This document shows, piece by piece, positions 1 through 12,939 of a stretch of 64,000 nt of DNA. The notes under the pieces were generated by a model that saw only the letters and a list, made by a program, of their open reading frames with translations, searched no databases and had not been told where the DNA came from. The stretch lies in the NCBI GenBank assembly GCA_034769895.1, contig CM068373.1:278304658-278368657 (forward strand), in the 5' to 3' direction. The number at the start of each line of letters is the position of its first letter. Positions within the stretch are counted from its first letter, which is position 1. The DNA is from Magicicada septendecula (lineage: Eukaryota > Arthropoda > Insecta > Hemiptera > Cicadidae). The translations under genes and the position numbers were made by a program.

Positions 1-1286
1 AAAAAATTAATACTATTTTCCCTTACTCGCCAATAACAGGAGCGTTATGGATAATGTGGACAACCGTATTTGATTAAAAACAAAAAACATAATATTATTT
101 AGGGAAGTAATAATATAATTTGTAACAACCTTTATGTCTCTAAAGTTTTTGTGGGTATACAATAATAAAGAAGAATTTAGAGGATTTAATAATAAAATCG
201 ACAATTAGAGGGAATAATGTTAATAGAGGAATAATCCAAAGTTATAGCAAAGTAATATTATTTATTATGATGTTAGAATATTTTATTCATGATCAATCAC
301 AATTACTCTTGTTAGTAATAAATATTGCTAATAAATAAGTTTTTCAAAGTTTTATTTTTTGACGTTTGGACATATTTTTTAATTAAGTAACACTGCTTAA
401 AATTTGGAATATTTGATTAATTTCAATCTAATTAGTAGCTAAATTTGTCTTTAAAATTTCTAATTTCAAATGTGAGTTTTTGTGCCAAATAAATCTACCT
501 TTTAAACGTATTTTAATTTGGCTTTCATAGAATTTATCGCAGTCAGTTCGTTCAATACACTATTTAAATTATGAATTTAATTTAAACCCACCAGAATATG
601 AAAACTGGCGTGACAGGTTTGGTTCTACCAAACGTTTGCATATGACAGTATAGTAAAACTGTTGAAACAGTGTAACATAAAAAAGATAAATAAATAAATA
701 TTTTATTATTGTATGAAAAACATTGTTTCTTATTAACGATAGTTATTATAGGGAGATAATATTCTTTTGTACAGATAACTCAGAAACAAAACTTGTTTCA
801 TGGGATGGATATAAAATTTTAAAGTATATTTATTAAAATGTTTAAAGTTTCTATCCTTAAACTTAACTTTCGATGGTACGGGAACAGCATCATAAGGGTT
901 ATGTCGGAATCGTTAGTATTAATGACGAGGTAATAGTCCGACTTAGTAAGCCTTCTGCTAATTAAAAATTCCCTGTTGAAGTAAAAATTAAATAAAATGT
1001 TAGGTCTACTATACCAATTAAATATCAGTAATAATACTACTTTAAAATTGGTAATCATTTTTTTCATTCATTATAATAACTAAAAAAAAAATTATTTAAA
1101 TCTATTGTTATATAGGTTAGTCTATTATTGTTAGTCTTATATAAATTAGTTGTTAGTCTATTGTTATCGTGATATAAGGGGGTAGGGGGCGTTCTTCTGT
1201 GTTTGTTGCCGAAATATCAGAAAACTTTACAAAGCTTTCATTACGATCTCGCGTTTAGTGATGCAATTTATAGCCCCAATCAAACT

Positions 1287-1321
<35 letters not shown>

Positions 1322-3440
1322 AATTATTATTATTATTATTGTTGTTGCTATTATTTATTTTATCGTTGCAATTTTACTATAACAATACCGTTTATAACAA
1401 AAAAATATAATGATGAAATAAAATATGTGCTCCGTAGAAAATATTTTTGTTGAGTCTTCTCTGACGTAGAGGAGTACAAGGCGACTTCCCTTAAGGCTTC
1501 AGAAGTAATGAAATTTCGTGAAGTGAATTAACGATTCGTTAACCTATATCAATTACACAACAATACCATAATAGTGTATAAATACATTTTCACGTTTCTT
1601 AATATAAAAACAATACAAACTTTAAAAATTCAATAAACATCTATTACTAAGCCGTATCGGAAGGTAAATAAAAAATAGTATAAATTATATACGAGGCATT
1701 TAAAACCCGTATATTTCAAACATTAAAAAAAAATTAATATTTTGAAGTGAAAACAACCGTATGCTTTAAAAGATTTCAATGATAGTTCCTCTAATATGTC
1801 CCTTGCATTGGCATGTGTTATTATAATATTAGTGATGCACAAGCCGGTGTCTAACATATTGAATGCAACAATCAATCGAATATAAAAGACTACGAATTAT
1901 AAACTATTCGATTCTCTTTAACATCGTCGTAAACGATTTCCACTCTACTTGAAGGAATGTGTAATGACAAAGAAATTATGTAATTATAAATTTTATATAC
2001 AGAACATGTTAGTAAAAATACAATACCATAATATTTTACAAACAAAATAATATATTTTAATACAAGGATAAATTATTCCGCTAACGTTTTTACGAATTTC
2101 AATAGTTTATACTGCGGTTATCAGATTTGTTACAAAATGAATGTTTAAAAATCAAATTTTAATGAAAATGTACCTTTATAAAATGTAAATCAATACAACT
2201 CTATTAGAACAAATTTTGAAATCACAAAAAAGAACTTTCAGTAAAATTTATAAACATTATGTATATAGTACTGTGCATTAATTAAAGAACAGCCTAATTT
2301 TTTAAAATTAGTAGTACATTAATTAGTTAAGCCTATTCGCTTAACTGCTAAAAGCAATAATAGAAATGATATAATTAAAAGGTTTATTAGTCTATATTAG
2401 TTAAAGTACAATACCGTAATAGTTTATAAAAAATTATCGTTTTAAAACGAGGCTATATTTTACTGATGATGTGATTAGCATGTTATACTATTAATATCAA
2501 ACCTTTGTAAATGGAATGATCATTAAAAACAAATTCGTAAATATAAACTGGTATACCTTCATTACGTGGATATAAAGTTTTTATTTATTTGTGATTTGTT
2601 TATGTGATGGACGTAAAATTTTAAATTATTTTTATTAAAATTTGAAAACCTTCCTCTGAGGTGAAAATGTAATGAAATATTACTTCACCGATTACATGTT
2701 AGTAATATCATCATAAAAACGTGTTAATGAATTATTTTAAATAATTCGTAACATTATGTATAGGTTTATTATTATAACATCGTTTCAGCTGGGGTTCTGC
2801 TGCATACACAAAAATAAATATTTGTACACGAATTAGTCATGAAAAACTCCTTAGTTAATATAAACTAATTGAACTTTTTTTAAAAGAAATCTTTAAATGG
2901 CAACAACATGAATATTTTAGCAAATAACAAATATAGGCTATATAAATACAAAATAAATAATAAATAAATTAAATAAATAATTTATGTTAACACTAAAAAC
3001 GATAAGGGTTTCCGCAACTATTCATATCATACTTCTCAAATCGTCCCCTACGACATTTGTCCATATTTTACTACATCTTCCTCTATCTTCTTCCTCTATT
3101 GGTTTTCAGACAGCATTCATTTAGTTGCTCTGTTATCATCCATTCGTCTTACGTAACCCAACCATTCTTCTAATCTTCTATTCTGGATGAACCGGGCTAC
3201 GTCAGCACTATGTATTTATTGATTCAGTTCTTAATTTGTTCGTATCTTCCAGCACTCATTATATACTTCTTAATATATCAGCTGTTTTGTAATAACAATT
3301 CATTTTCTGTGTAGGCCTATATATTTCCGAATTGAAAATGTGATTATTATAGTATGAGTTGTCCAAATGTGTACATTATCAATAAAATGTAATTATTTGT
3401 TTCACTTGAAAAGCGGCAATTTATTAATTTAATATGGTAT
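1..3440. other. AT-rich DNA with no gene recognised
   Basis: This stretch is strongly AT-rich and carries only short chance ORFs (63 and 82 codons) without recognisable motifs. I see no splice-like exon, transposase or reverse transcriptase similarity. The one structured part is an AAT/ATT trinucleotide tract near 1286-1348. It may be old decayed repeat DNA or intergenic sequence. Confidence 0.6.
1286..1348. repeat. (AAT)n/(ATT)n palindromic microsatellite
   Basis: A run of AAT units switches to ATT units around 1322, so the two halves are reverse complements and can fold into a hairpin. It ends in a few GTT units. Confidence 0.85.
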
Positions 3441-3447
3441 ATAAAAA

Positions 3448-3845
3448 TTCTTCTTCTTCTTCTCCTTCTTCTTCTTCTTCTTCTTCTTCTTCTTCTTCTT
3501 CTTCTTCTTCTTCTTCTTCTTCTTCTTCTTCTTCTTCTTCTTCTTCTTCAATCTTTTCCAAAGTCTCCTGTCCATTCCTATCTCAGTGTAATCCCTGACT
3601 TCCATTCTTCAGTGATCTTCGAGCACATCATCCAACCATGTTGTCCTAGGTCGGCCCCTCTTTTTACTTTTATAGATGCTGACCCTCAGAATTTTCTTTG
3701 TCATACGCTGATCATCCATCCGCTCTAGGTGACCTAACCATTGTATTCGTTGAGTCTTTATGAATCTTACAATGTCTTCGTCATTAAAGAGCTCATCTAT
3801 CTCTTGGTTATTTCTTATTGTCCATTCGTTATAAGAATATAAGAA
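3448..3845 (-). mobile_element. LINE 3' end with (GAA)n tail
   Basis: On the minus strand this reads as the extreme C-terminus of a non-LTR retrotransposon ORF2. Recognisable parts are a [13 protein letters not shown] block followed by [14 protein letters not shown], both typical of the region after the reverse transcriptase in many insect LINEs. The frame is interrupted shortly after. The sense strand runs directly into a (GAA)n tract (about 100 bases, TTC on the plus strand, 3448-3549), which looks like the element's own microsatellite tail. The 5' part is missing, as usual for truncated LINE insertions. Confidence 0.7.
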
Positions 3846-4829
3846 TGACGTTAGTGTTATTATTGTTTATGCTATAACAGCATATATGTGGATTTTATGA
3901 GCTGGTCTACAATGAGTCCAACATTTTTTAAATATGTTTAATAAAACTGCCTTAGAATTCTAAGTATTCACGTAGATTTTAGTATGCAATTTCAACACGA
4001 CGAGGAAATTTCTATTAACTATTCATTAATAGAATTAATAGTATCGCAAGTTTTAATGAAGTTTTTTAAAACATTATATTTAGATCAGAATACAAATACC
4101 TTGAATTTAAATTAACTACCCCGTATGAATGTCCATAACAGAGTGTGACACATGTTGGTGAGAGTGAATTAGCCCCCCGCAGCGCCACGACCGACGGGTC
4201 GATATACCATACGTTAACAAAGGCATTGGCCATCACTTTCTGCCAAGTATAATTAAAGTCTAACAGTAAAAGTGTTTAAATCTCAGGAAGCGTTCAACTG
4301 TTTATTATTTTGCACAAATCAACAGATATTGTATTAATTAAAAGTGGAATGAACTGGGTACTGACACCACTGGGTGACCTATTAACTGATGACTATTAAC
4401 AGCCAATGGCGTATCTATAATTCGGCCTTGGAGGGAAGGGTCCGGGGTCCGGTCGAACCGGTTTCATATTAAAAAAAAAAACAAGTTAACACTAATCAAC
4501 ACTACTATCCTTAAAGTGGCTGAAAAACGTGTGATAACGTCCTGAAAGCAATCCCATGAAGAAAACGGTAATAACACAATAAAAATAAGCGTTCTCAACA
4601 TTGTTGAGAAGATAGCTACTGACTGAATTGATTTTCTTATATTTCACGTTTCAAACGTATACGCAAATGGTATGTAATAAACCTGTTTGTATATTTAAAA
4701 AAGAGTTACTACCTGAAAAACATAGCTGGAAAAAATAATAAAAGAGCCTAAAAATTAGTGAACTTTTTTTCGACCCTCTGGAGGGGGAGTTCGATCCCAT
4801 TCCCAGTCCTTCCTTAAACACACCCCTGG
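3846..4829. other. No gene recognised
   Basis: AT-rich spacer with a short A-run at 4471-4481 and a C/G-richer stretch around 4420-4465. I see no ORF or RNA gene that I can support. The patch near 4780-4810 contains GTTCGATCCC, similar to a pol III B box, but no A box or tRNA fold was evident. Confidence 0.45.
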
Positions 4830-5404
4830 AAACAGCTAAGTGCTAATTTCTTTTCCTACACTTGAAGGATTAGGCAAAAATTGCCTATTACAGTACCAAT
4901 CTCTTCCTTGGTTTTTAAAGACTTCTTTCGGTACATATAATTTTAATGCCAGGCTTAACTGCGTCCTTTCTGTTCGTGTAATCTGCCAACCTTCTTCAAT
5001 TTTCTGTTATTCTATTCTGCAAACTGGATATTTGCAATTCCGTTCTTATGTCCGCGTTTCTTATCCTGTCTCTTCTTCTACTTCTCTTCACGACACTGAG
5101 GAATTCAACTGTACTTCCTGTATGTGGTTTTCTTGTTCCTTAGTGAGAAGCTATGACCGGTACTCCAATCGTTTTGTAGATCTTAATTATCGTGTGACTT
5201 CGTGTTTTGTCGGTTTATTACACAACAAATACGACCAAGTTTAGGGATTTTGTTTTCAACATCCCTTTCGAATCCATATGAAATTTCACATCCAATGTAG
5301 TTATAACGTTGAACCTGTTCGATGACTGTACCTTCCATGACTATTTTTGTCCTAACTGCCTTGTTTCTCAGGATAGCCATAAAAACATATATTAATACGA
5401 ACAT
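4830..5404 (-). pseudogene. Degenerate LINE ORF2 C-terminal fragment
   Basis: Minus-strand reading gives a 73-codon open segment (5404-5183) with IEQVQRYNYIGCEISYGFE and a following RICCVINRQ. This resembles the conserved post-reverse-transcriptase region (YLGC.IS) of insect LINEs such as those recognisable elsewhere in this window. Continuing down to about 4830 the frame is full of stops, though TKEQENHIQEVQ still matches the next block. It is a dead, 5'-truncated copy. No tail is visible at its 3' end. Confidence 0.6.
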
Positions 5405-5453
5405 ATCAATGTATTATATTACTGCCCACTGTACATTATGTGAATTTTAATAC

Positions 5454-6018
5454 TGTTACGCAATATGAAACTTTTTAGTACATTGCAGAACGTTCTTCTA
5501 CTCTTTTTCGGTTATCCCAGCAGATTCCATCTTTAATGTTTGTGTGCGTACATATTGTGGCTTTGTGATTAAATACAATTACGTATCACTTATCATGCGT
5601 CAACAATGGAGGCTATTCCAGACCGCAACGGTCGGACACTGTGTTCAAGGCCAGACAGTGAGACTGTTTCTAGTGGATTTGAGAGAATGCCTATTTAACG
5701 CGTCATCGAAAAAGTTCATATTGTTTTGGAATCTCAGCGGTGTATAAATATAAGCATCCAGCGACGGTCAGTTAAGTTCAGTTTAAGTGGCGATTTATTC
5801 AAGTGAGGTTCGAAGTATTGTGGCAAAGTATTATAAATGTGCGGGACCCTATTGGCTGACATTATTATTGCGTGTGGACAAATTTTGCTCGGATTATTGT
5901 ACAAGTTGATTATAAACTCTATTTGTGATTAATTAAAGCTGGTAATTAGTGACGTCATTGGTGTCTTCTATTTTGTTTTCCACTGTACCATACGACGATC
6001 AGGGAGACCGTCGTAACA
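5454..6018 (+). mobile_element. Solo LTR (TGTTACG...CGTCGTAACA family)
   Basis: The LTR begins TGTTACG and ends ACCGTCGTAACA, and is flanked by ATAC on both sides, a 4-bp target duplication. A TATA box (TATAAATA) lies at 5743-5750 with TTTTGGAA at 5724-5731 just upstream. Downstream are an ATTAAA polyadenylation-like signal near 5933 and a conserved TTTTCCACTGTACC block before the 3' hairpin (ACGACGATC/GACCGTCGT). No internal region adjoins it, so it is a solo LTR. Related copies occur at 18266, 28240, 30335, 36465, 37262, 51510 and 62062. Confidence 0.85.
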
Positions 6019-6302
6019 ATACATTTTATACTATACTAACATCATCACCTTCACAACACGGCATAGGCAAGGTGGTGCCTGTTTCGCCTTCAAAGATCCT
6101 CCAGCCATCTCTTCCTGGGTCTACCCACCACGTGTGTCCCGTCTCTCTCCGGCTGTGTTCTTTGAAAGTTGTTAGTAAACTAAATTAATTCTGCATTATA
6201 GGGTACCAGCCTATTGATTGGTGAGTCATGTGGAGGGGCTGCACCCTTACGGGCCATGATTCCCGGCAATTTTTATTCAGGGCTGTCTTCCCCTAGCCTT
6301 CG

Positions 6303-6765
6303 ATGTAATGGTGACCGTATTTTTTTATTATCAGGGTGTGCTGCTCTTAAACTGTAAAGAACCTGGTGTCAACACCAACGCTGAGCGATATGCAGACAAC
6401 TTAAAACGCTTACGGGTCAGCATCAGGAATAAACGTTCCGGGAAAATTACAAATGGTGTTATTCATCTGCATGATAATGCTCGACCCCCTGTAGCCCACA
6501 CGATTCAAGATCTGCTTGGTCGTATGAAGTGGGAAATATTACAACATCCACCTTCAGTCCCGACTTGTCCCCGTGCGATTATCGTGTTTTTAGCCCATTA
6601 AAGAATCAGTAAATGGACGGCGGTTCAAATCTGACGCTGAGGTACAGGTTGCTGTTAGCGAATGGTTCCTCAAACAGCCTCAAGAATTTTACCAGCAGGG
6701 AATCTACAGGTTAGTGCAACAGTGGGACTCATGCCTTAATGTTAATGCAGACTTCTTTTAAAATC
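6303..6765 (+). pseudogene. Mariner transposase C-terminal fragment
   Basis: Translation shows YYQGVLLLNCKEPGVNTNAE, then HDNARPPVAHT, a standard mariner block. After a frameshift near 6564 the other frame continues SPDLSPCDYRVF, the region of the last catalytic Asp of the DD34D triad, and then the typical C-terminal region up to about 6760. The Asp that normally precedes the ..QGV motif is Tyr here. The N-terminal helix-turn-helix half and both TIRs are absent or unrecognisable. It is an inactive relic; it differs in sequence from the mariner at 46607. Confidence 0.85.
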
Positions 6766-7689
6766 AATGAATAAAAAAATGCTTTACAGCCTTTAAACGT
6801 GTTTCTATTGAACAATCCTCATACGTAAGTTATATATAAATTGTGAGTAATGTAAGTAGACTGAATACGTACTTGAGCTACGTGAGTAACATGAGCTACG
6901 TACTATTGTAAATAGTTTTAGTACATTTTTATTTCGTACGTAACTCTTCAATAATAATGGGAATAATTCTTGCAGGCGTCATGTATTGTGAATATTTCTT
7001 CTATATGAATTCATATGAAAACCTGTGAAGGTACAGAATAATTCTGTGAATCGTGCGTCAGATGAAAACACTATAATATATTTCAATAAAATTTTACTTG
7101 CAGAAGTATTTCAAATTTGAAGAAAAACTCATAATATAGTTTTAGTAATACCAATAACAATAATACTTACTATATTCATAACATTACTTTGAATGCGAGT
7201 TGGGGGTTTCCTAGCATAAAACAACTTAAGCAGCTCACAACTGGTACCATCTAAGCACGAATGTCCTACAAATAAACAATGAGATGGGAGAATAACGCCA
7301 GGCTTTTGAGACGCTGGCATTTTAGAGTCGGGTAACTAGATTTCAAAATATTTTTGGCAATTCTGTAGTTAAGTACTCCAAACAAAAAGTGTAGGTCACT
7401 AAAGGAAAGTGGTCAGACATTTGGTAAACAGACAGCTGTATAAACCATGTAGGACAGTTTGACGACTGTTGATTGGACAGTTTGTAAATTTTAATTTCTT
7501 CAGATCGTTTACGACAGTTTGTGAAACATAACTATTGCGTGGGACTACTTGTGTTGCTGTGCAGTCAGTGCTGCAGTGCTGCGCATAAATCTATTATGCT
7601 GCACACTATTTCAGTATCCGACAGCCTGTCGCCATAATGTCGCTATAATGCTGACAGCTGTTGTTCGTGTTGTACGCGCGTGATTTACC
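6766..7689. other. No gene recognised
   Basis: AT-rich spacer with short chance ORFs only. No repeat relationship to other parts of the window was seen. Confidence 0.45.
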
Positions 7690-8068
7690 TCCGTACAATG
7701 ATTAGCGGACTACAGTAAACCCGAGACAGTCCCTTAGAACTTTCGGTACTGTCCGAGTAATCGTACCCACATTCATTTTCGATATTTCGATTATGCGATT
7801 ATTAGCGTCGATATGTAATGAATACCGCACATAACGTTTGTTAAATAATAGAAATCGTGAAAATGTATTCGTATATGATATAAAATAGTTGATTGATGAT
7901 TGCAATCGTGTTTCATTTCCCTGTTTTTACGGAATAATATTTCTAGCAATAATATAAATCCGATGCTTGTCTGTGACGCCAAAAGTTGACGTTGTTAGCT
8001 TAATATGTAAACTTAAAATTACACTTGGAAATCAATATGTCTTTGTTGTGAAATCCACGTAAAAATAC
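7690..8068 (-). repeat. Dispersed repeat, copy 1
   Basis: Read on the minus strand, this segment aligns by eye with 22845-23078 plus 23443-23540. Shared landmarks are ACGTGGATTTCACAA, CAACTTTTGGCGTC, TATATTATTGCTAGAAA, AATAATCGCATAATCGAAAT and GGACAGTACC. Copy 1 is continuous across the point where copy 2 is interrupted, so it serves as an empty-site reference. It has no coding potential that I recognise; a non-autonomous transposon is likely but the termini are not defined. Confidence 0.7.
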
Positions 8069-8845
8069 AACTCGAAGTAAGCAGAGGTGGCCCTTGGGCC
8101 TATTTCTGTAAATGTCTCTCTTTTTGAGGCAGAGCTCTTTTTCACTAATACTCGCTTTTTGTTCAATAATACTCGGTTATTAAATTATTCAGGCTTTCAT
8201 GAGTCTGATGGTGATCAGATAAAACTTCCGGCCTAATTAGACCAGAGACAAAAGCCAAATTAACCCGAAGGTTTTACCTAATGACCGTAATTTCGATCCA
8301 GGTGTAATGACCATAAATTCCTGTTGTCGCTAGTGTTATTTCAACTAAACTTAAAATGTGTACAATTTGAGAGTGAACATGAAATATTAGATACGTTTTA
8401 GAGCGGTTATTTGTAAAAAAGTGTGAATTGGTGTTGTAAAATTATCACTTTACAAAATATATTTGTACAAACAATGTGAAAGGTTCCTATGACACTTTAT
8501 CCATATTCTCAGAACTGCTGTTAGAAAAAAAGTAAGATTGAAATATAAATTTGTTAAAACGAAATGGATTTGTTCTACCAAATTATATAAAATAAAACGA
8601 GAAAAGACGGTAGTTTGCCAAAAAATCTAATTTATTCATAATTTTAATACATAGAAATTTTGTATTTTTGAAAATTTGTCAAATATGCGCATTTCACAAT
8701 ACGAAATCCAAATTTTTTTACAAGTAGGCCTACAGGGTCCGTAGAAAACGTGTAAATACAAGGTTTCTAAAAATCCCCCGCTTACAAGAAAATTTTCGTG
8801 TTATTAACACAGTTACTCTTGTGATTGCAGTTCTGTTTCGGGTGT
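8069..8845. other. No gene recognised
   Basis: Noncoding AT-rich DNA leading into the hammerhead-like motif at 8851. It may be the degraded body of the element that carried that motif, but I see no coding remnant. Confidence 0.4.
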
Positions 8846-8850
8846 TATAT

Positions 8851-8891
8851 TTTTCCTGAAGATGACAAAAAATTTTGTCGAAACGTTGAAA
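8851..8891 (+). ncRNA. Hammerhead-ribozyme-like motif (PLE type)
   Basis: CTGAAGA (8856-8862), one extra T, a 7-bp stem GACAAAA/TTTTGTC with an AA loop (8864-8879), GAAA (8880-8883), then CG, T and T. The bases before CTGAAGA (TTTC) pair with the bases after the presumed cleavage point (GAAA). This matches hammerhead core positions C3-A9 and G12-A14 with a minimal stem III. The extra base after A9 departs from the minimal consensus. A truncated relative lies at 20555-20600. Confidence 0.55.
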
Positions 8892-9651
8892 CAGATATTT
8901 CAAATTATATCCAGTTAATTGAATTTACCGGACCTCAAAAACTTTTCGTAATTCAATTTAAACGGAATTATTGTAGTGATTTTTTTTCTTTTTTTCGTTA
9001 GAAGCACAGCAGGCGAATTTAAAGTCTTTGACTTCGTCGCTGCCAGTAGGCACCACTGTTTGACCTTCAGAGTAGCGCAACAGGCGAATATAAATGTCCT
9101 TGATCTCCTGTACAACGATTGCCGTAAATCGATAACGGTTCGTTGTCCTAAGGCGGTACACAACACAGAGTTTATTAAGCCCACTACCGCAAGACCGCTG
9201 CGGCCTTTAGGCCTAGGCCGCTACGTCACTAGATCTTGTAACCATCATTCTCTCTATGGTCTGCAGCTTCTGTTGCCTTTGCATTCTAATTTATGAACTA
9301 AGCCTAAGACCCTTATAAACCGTCTACTAAACTCTCGCTGTCTGTCTCTATATTCTGTTGCTATATGTTGGCCCATGTTGCTCCTGTACATTGTCCATTC
9401 GAATCTACCTAAACGGAGACACCAACTCATAAGGTTGAGGTATATTAAGATGCATGAAAAACGCACAAAAGTGTTTTACTCCCCGTAAACGTCTAGCTGG
9501 ATTTAACGGTAATCTTTTATATTAGCGCAATTTTAAAAGAAGGTCTATATTAAAAACCAGAAAAACTGCACTATAAAGTATGTTTAAGGTTGAATTTGGA
9601 AAGATATAATCCTACGTGAGGTGCTACCGATATCCATCAATCTGTTTTTAA
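8892..9651. other. No gene recognised
   Basis: Overlapping ORFs occur on both strands at 8915-9300, but neither shows a known motif or convincing composition. I leave them unannotated. Confidence 0.4.
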
Positions 9652-9761
9652 CATGATAATGTTTTTAGGTTGGGGGTCATTCCACAAATATGAAACGTCA
9701 TCTAAATATGTAACGCATCCACCCTTTCGATTCCCTAAAAAAACCTAAAAACATTATCATG
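9652..9761. mobile_element. Short inverted-repeat (MITE-like) element
   Basis: A perfect 18-bp terminal inverted repeat, CATGATAATGTTTTTAGG at 9652-9669 and its reverse complement at 9744-9761, encloses about 75 bases of noncoding DNA. This is the shape of a tiny non-autonomous DNA transposon, though no target duplication was clear and no second copy was found in the window. Confidence 0.5.
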
Positions 9762-9812
9762 CTTCGATGTTTCGGTTTCGTCGAAATTCTTTGAATGCTT
9801 AGGTGGATAAAT

Positions 9813-9827
9813 AGAGAGAGGGAGAGA

Positions 9828-9920
<93 letters not shown>
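9813..9920. repeat. (GA)n microsatellite
   Basis: About 54 GA units, interrupted near the start by GGGAGAG. Its translation as alternating Arg-Glu is an artefact, not a gene. Confidence 0.97.
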
Positions 9921-9924
<4 letters not shown>

Positions 9925-9989
9925 ATTTCTTTATTTTTCGATTCAGCCTGCTATGGGATGCGATGATACAATTTCCTTTACTTTCTGAT

Positions 9990-10665
9990 GTTCTATTCTC
10001 TTTCGCCAGTATTTGCTTTAAGTATTCCTTCAACCGCTCTCAAGCAAATTCCTTCCTCATTTAAGTAGAACACCCTCCTGGTATTCCGTTGTGTCTCTTC
10101 AGTCATGTCCTTCAACTCCGCAATTTTGATTCCAAACATTTCCCTGTTACTTACATTTTCTTCCTTGATTCCACATTTTTCTGCATCCTGATTGACTTCC
10201 TTCACCTACAACACTTGTGTCTTTTCGTTCTGTTGGAAATTAAAAGTCTTGTTTGCTACCATTTTCGGTTCCGTTCTTCCAACGCGTCAATACAAAACCA
10301 TTCGTCTTTTCTTTATGGTGACCGAGATATTCTTAAACATATTGCACAAATCTTGGTTTGATATTAAATAAAATTTAAACTCATTTGCGTTGTCAATACC
10401 TGCAACTTATAAAGCTTTGCTATTATACGCAAAGCTGTTCGTAAACTGTCTTCATTATCACAAACTAAAATCTGATAGTCGAAAAACGTATGGATTTTCA
10501 CATAATATTTGCCATTCAAATTATCTCTATTGTCAAAACAAATTCTGGGTCTCAGGATTTTCTCTAAAACTTTCGGTTTCTTTCTTTTCCACTTGCGCAA
10601 GTCCTTTACTGACTATGTATTGTCTCTCCCACGCCAAAAATTCCAGTTTAATTAATGTATTGTAG
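9990..10665 (-). pseudogene. Degenerate LINE reverse-transcriptase fragment
   Basis: Minus-strand reading contains FFDYQILVCDNEDSLRTAL followed by IIAKLYKLQVLTTQ. This resembles the LINE block (Y/F)ADDQ.(L/V)....EDL..A...L...AK.(Y/F)NL.(I/V)S..K, in which the catalytic YADD has decayed to FFDY. A second open segment (10205-9993), rich in Glu, Lys and Arg, follows. Stops separate the parts. The identification rests on one motif, so it is tentative. Confidence 0.45.
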
Positions 10666-11074
10666 TGTATTCATTTAGCCTGAACGTTGTGTCCACCTTT
10701 CTTGTCCTTCTCTGTTTCTAGTAATTGTTTAACAATTACAATTTATTAAATAAACAATTTAACAATCACAAAAAATATAAGCTTGTAAAACTTAAAATAT
10801 GTTTCTGTTTCTCATAAATTAACTTATTTTAAAATAAAACAGAATACTTGTGTGCCTACTTGTTATACGTTTCATAAATACCTTAATATATTATTTAACT
10901 GAAAATAATTTTTATTTGAAATTTTAATATATTTTTAACGTAATTTATTTGAAATTTGAATATATCAAAGCTTAAGGCACAATAAACCCTGTCTGGAGGG
11001 TAAGAAAAGCAAACACTTAGGCAACTACACCCTGTGGTTTGGAACAAACGGGTCAGGAAAGATACTGAAATAAG

Positions 11075-11515
11075 GACTTAGATGATAGTGGAAAATATAG
11101 TGACATATGCTGCGGAAGCCTGGGAAGCTACGGAACAAGGAAACCAGAGACTTGAAGGTATGGAAATTGGATTCTGGTCACTCTGTTCTGGAGTTACAGT
11201 ACGTGATCGTATACCAAATCAAGCGATTATAGAACAGATGATGTTCGGTACATAGGTAATTGATACAGTAGAAACAAACGGCCTACGATGATGCGGTCAT
11301 ATGCAAAGTATGAAGGAGGAGAGGTGACCAGATAAATGAATGTCAACGTGGATACATTTAAAATGAAGATGAAGACGAAGACCAAGAAAAATTTGAAGCA
11401 TTGTGTCTCACCAACCATGAGAGAAAGGAACATACGAGAAATAGATTAGGAAGATAAGAACGTTTGGAAGGTAGGATGCAAAAGCAGCTTTGCTGTCATT
11501 GAATTCGCAAACTCA
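11075..11515 (+). pseudogene. LINE ORF2 C-terminal fragment
   Basis: Plus-strand translation shows TYAAEAWEATEQGNQRLEGM, then CSGVTVRDRIPNQAI, then RRPRKI and KNVWKVGC in several frames. This is the order of blocks found after the reverse transcriptase of insect LINEs: YG.E.W, a cysteine/arginine block, the W.GH..RM block and RGRPR.TW. Multiple stops and frameshifts make it non-functional. Confidence 0.65.
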
Positions 11516-12939
11516 GTATATGTAAAAAGCCTATAATTTGTTGTAATATTAGTTGTACTTATTTGTTTCTGGTAGTTATTTGGGTGTTAATGATGTGTCC
11601 TATTTCCTCAATATCAGGTAGAATTAACTCGACTCCCAGTTCGTCACTGCACTGTTGCAAATTATCATGTACTTTTCGATATTTACCGACATCATCAGCC
11701 ATAATGAACATGTTTTCTGACTGTTGTTTCTCTGTCTGTTTCTGTTCTCTCTGATAAAGTACGGTTTAAGACTACCACTTTTTACTTTCTTACTTCGTCA
11801 CTACTGTACACTTTCCGAGCAACACTAGTAATCTATAAAACTTTCTCATAACGTTTTTTCTTGTTTTCTTTATACTGAAATTCTACAGTTTCCATTTTTC
11901 TTATTCAATAATCTTTCTTTCATAATTTTTATTATGGCATGTGTTCTGGCATTATTTTTTATGCTTTCAGGCTAAGCTGTTACAAGTTTTCAAAGAACCC
12001 ATTAACGATGAATCTGTGCGCAGTAAATTAAGTATTTCTTGGTAAGATATGGTTGAGGATGTGGATTTTTCAAAATGAATTTCATTTTACAAGTATAACT
12101 GAATTATTCTTTAACAGTGAACGATATATTTATTACTCTTGTGTTTGGCATCACATTGATATTGTTAATTTATAAAAAGTAGAAATAGTAATAAAGCATA
12201 TTGATTTAAATAATGATATGTTTTTTTAATATAAAATTATATAAATTCCAGTTTTCAAGTGTTTCTCAGTGTCGTGTGCTATAGAATCTTGGTCGTTCGT
12301 GGAATCGGTTTTATATAAGTGAATACAATTTTGCGATTCCGTGTTTCCTTCTGAACAAACATTTCAAATTCCCGTATTTTAACATTAAATTGGATTTATG
12401 TCTCGGCTGACGACTGTGAAAGCTACATTTACTCTCTATTAATGGTTTATAGTTTCCTGGAGTGTACGGTAGTTTGAGCATTAAACGTACGACATGAGAC
12501 ATTGAATCGTTTCGTCGTAGCAGTATCTTTACTGACTTAAAATCTATAGCGACTACGGATTACTGGTACAAAATTGTTTCCTTCATACAGACATTGCGAT
12601 TTGCATAAAATGTCAACACATGCGCGCGCTTTTTTTATCCGTCATGTTTAAAGTGCATTCGATTAACTTCTTGCAAAACATATTTTACCTAATGCCAAAG
12701 TGTTCTAGTAAACTATTTGTAAAATAAAGTCAACAGTATAAAACTATTTTGTAAGCATTTACAGAAGGCAAAGTGTTGACTATAAAGTTATAACAATGTC
12801 GGGGTGTTGTTTCTTACCGCATATACACTGTGCAGCCGCGTACTGTTACTGCGAACACCTAGTCTACTTATTAATGTTTATAGACAATCACACAAAAATG
12901 CCACCAACGATTATAACGATCTGCGGAGACAATCAACGT
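11516..12939. other. No gene recognised
   Basis: AT-rich noncoding DNA. A 75-codon ORF at 12796-13023 starts in unassigned sequence and runs into LINE sequence, so it is not a gene by itself. Confidence 0.45.

Noticed and set aside
4780-4815. tRNA or SINE suggested by GTTCGATCCC
   Set aside because: No A box or cloverleaf could be found at the right distance; the same holds for GGGTTCGACCCGG near 14206.
8915-9296. Overlapping ORFs on both strands
   Set aside because: No motif, and both strands are open in several frames over the same bases, which is typical of chance.
9795-10064. Arg-Glu repeat ORF
   Set aside because: Translated (GA)n microsatellite.
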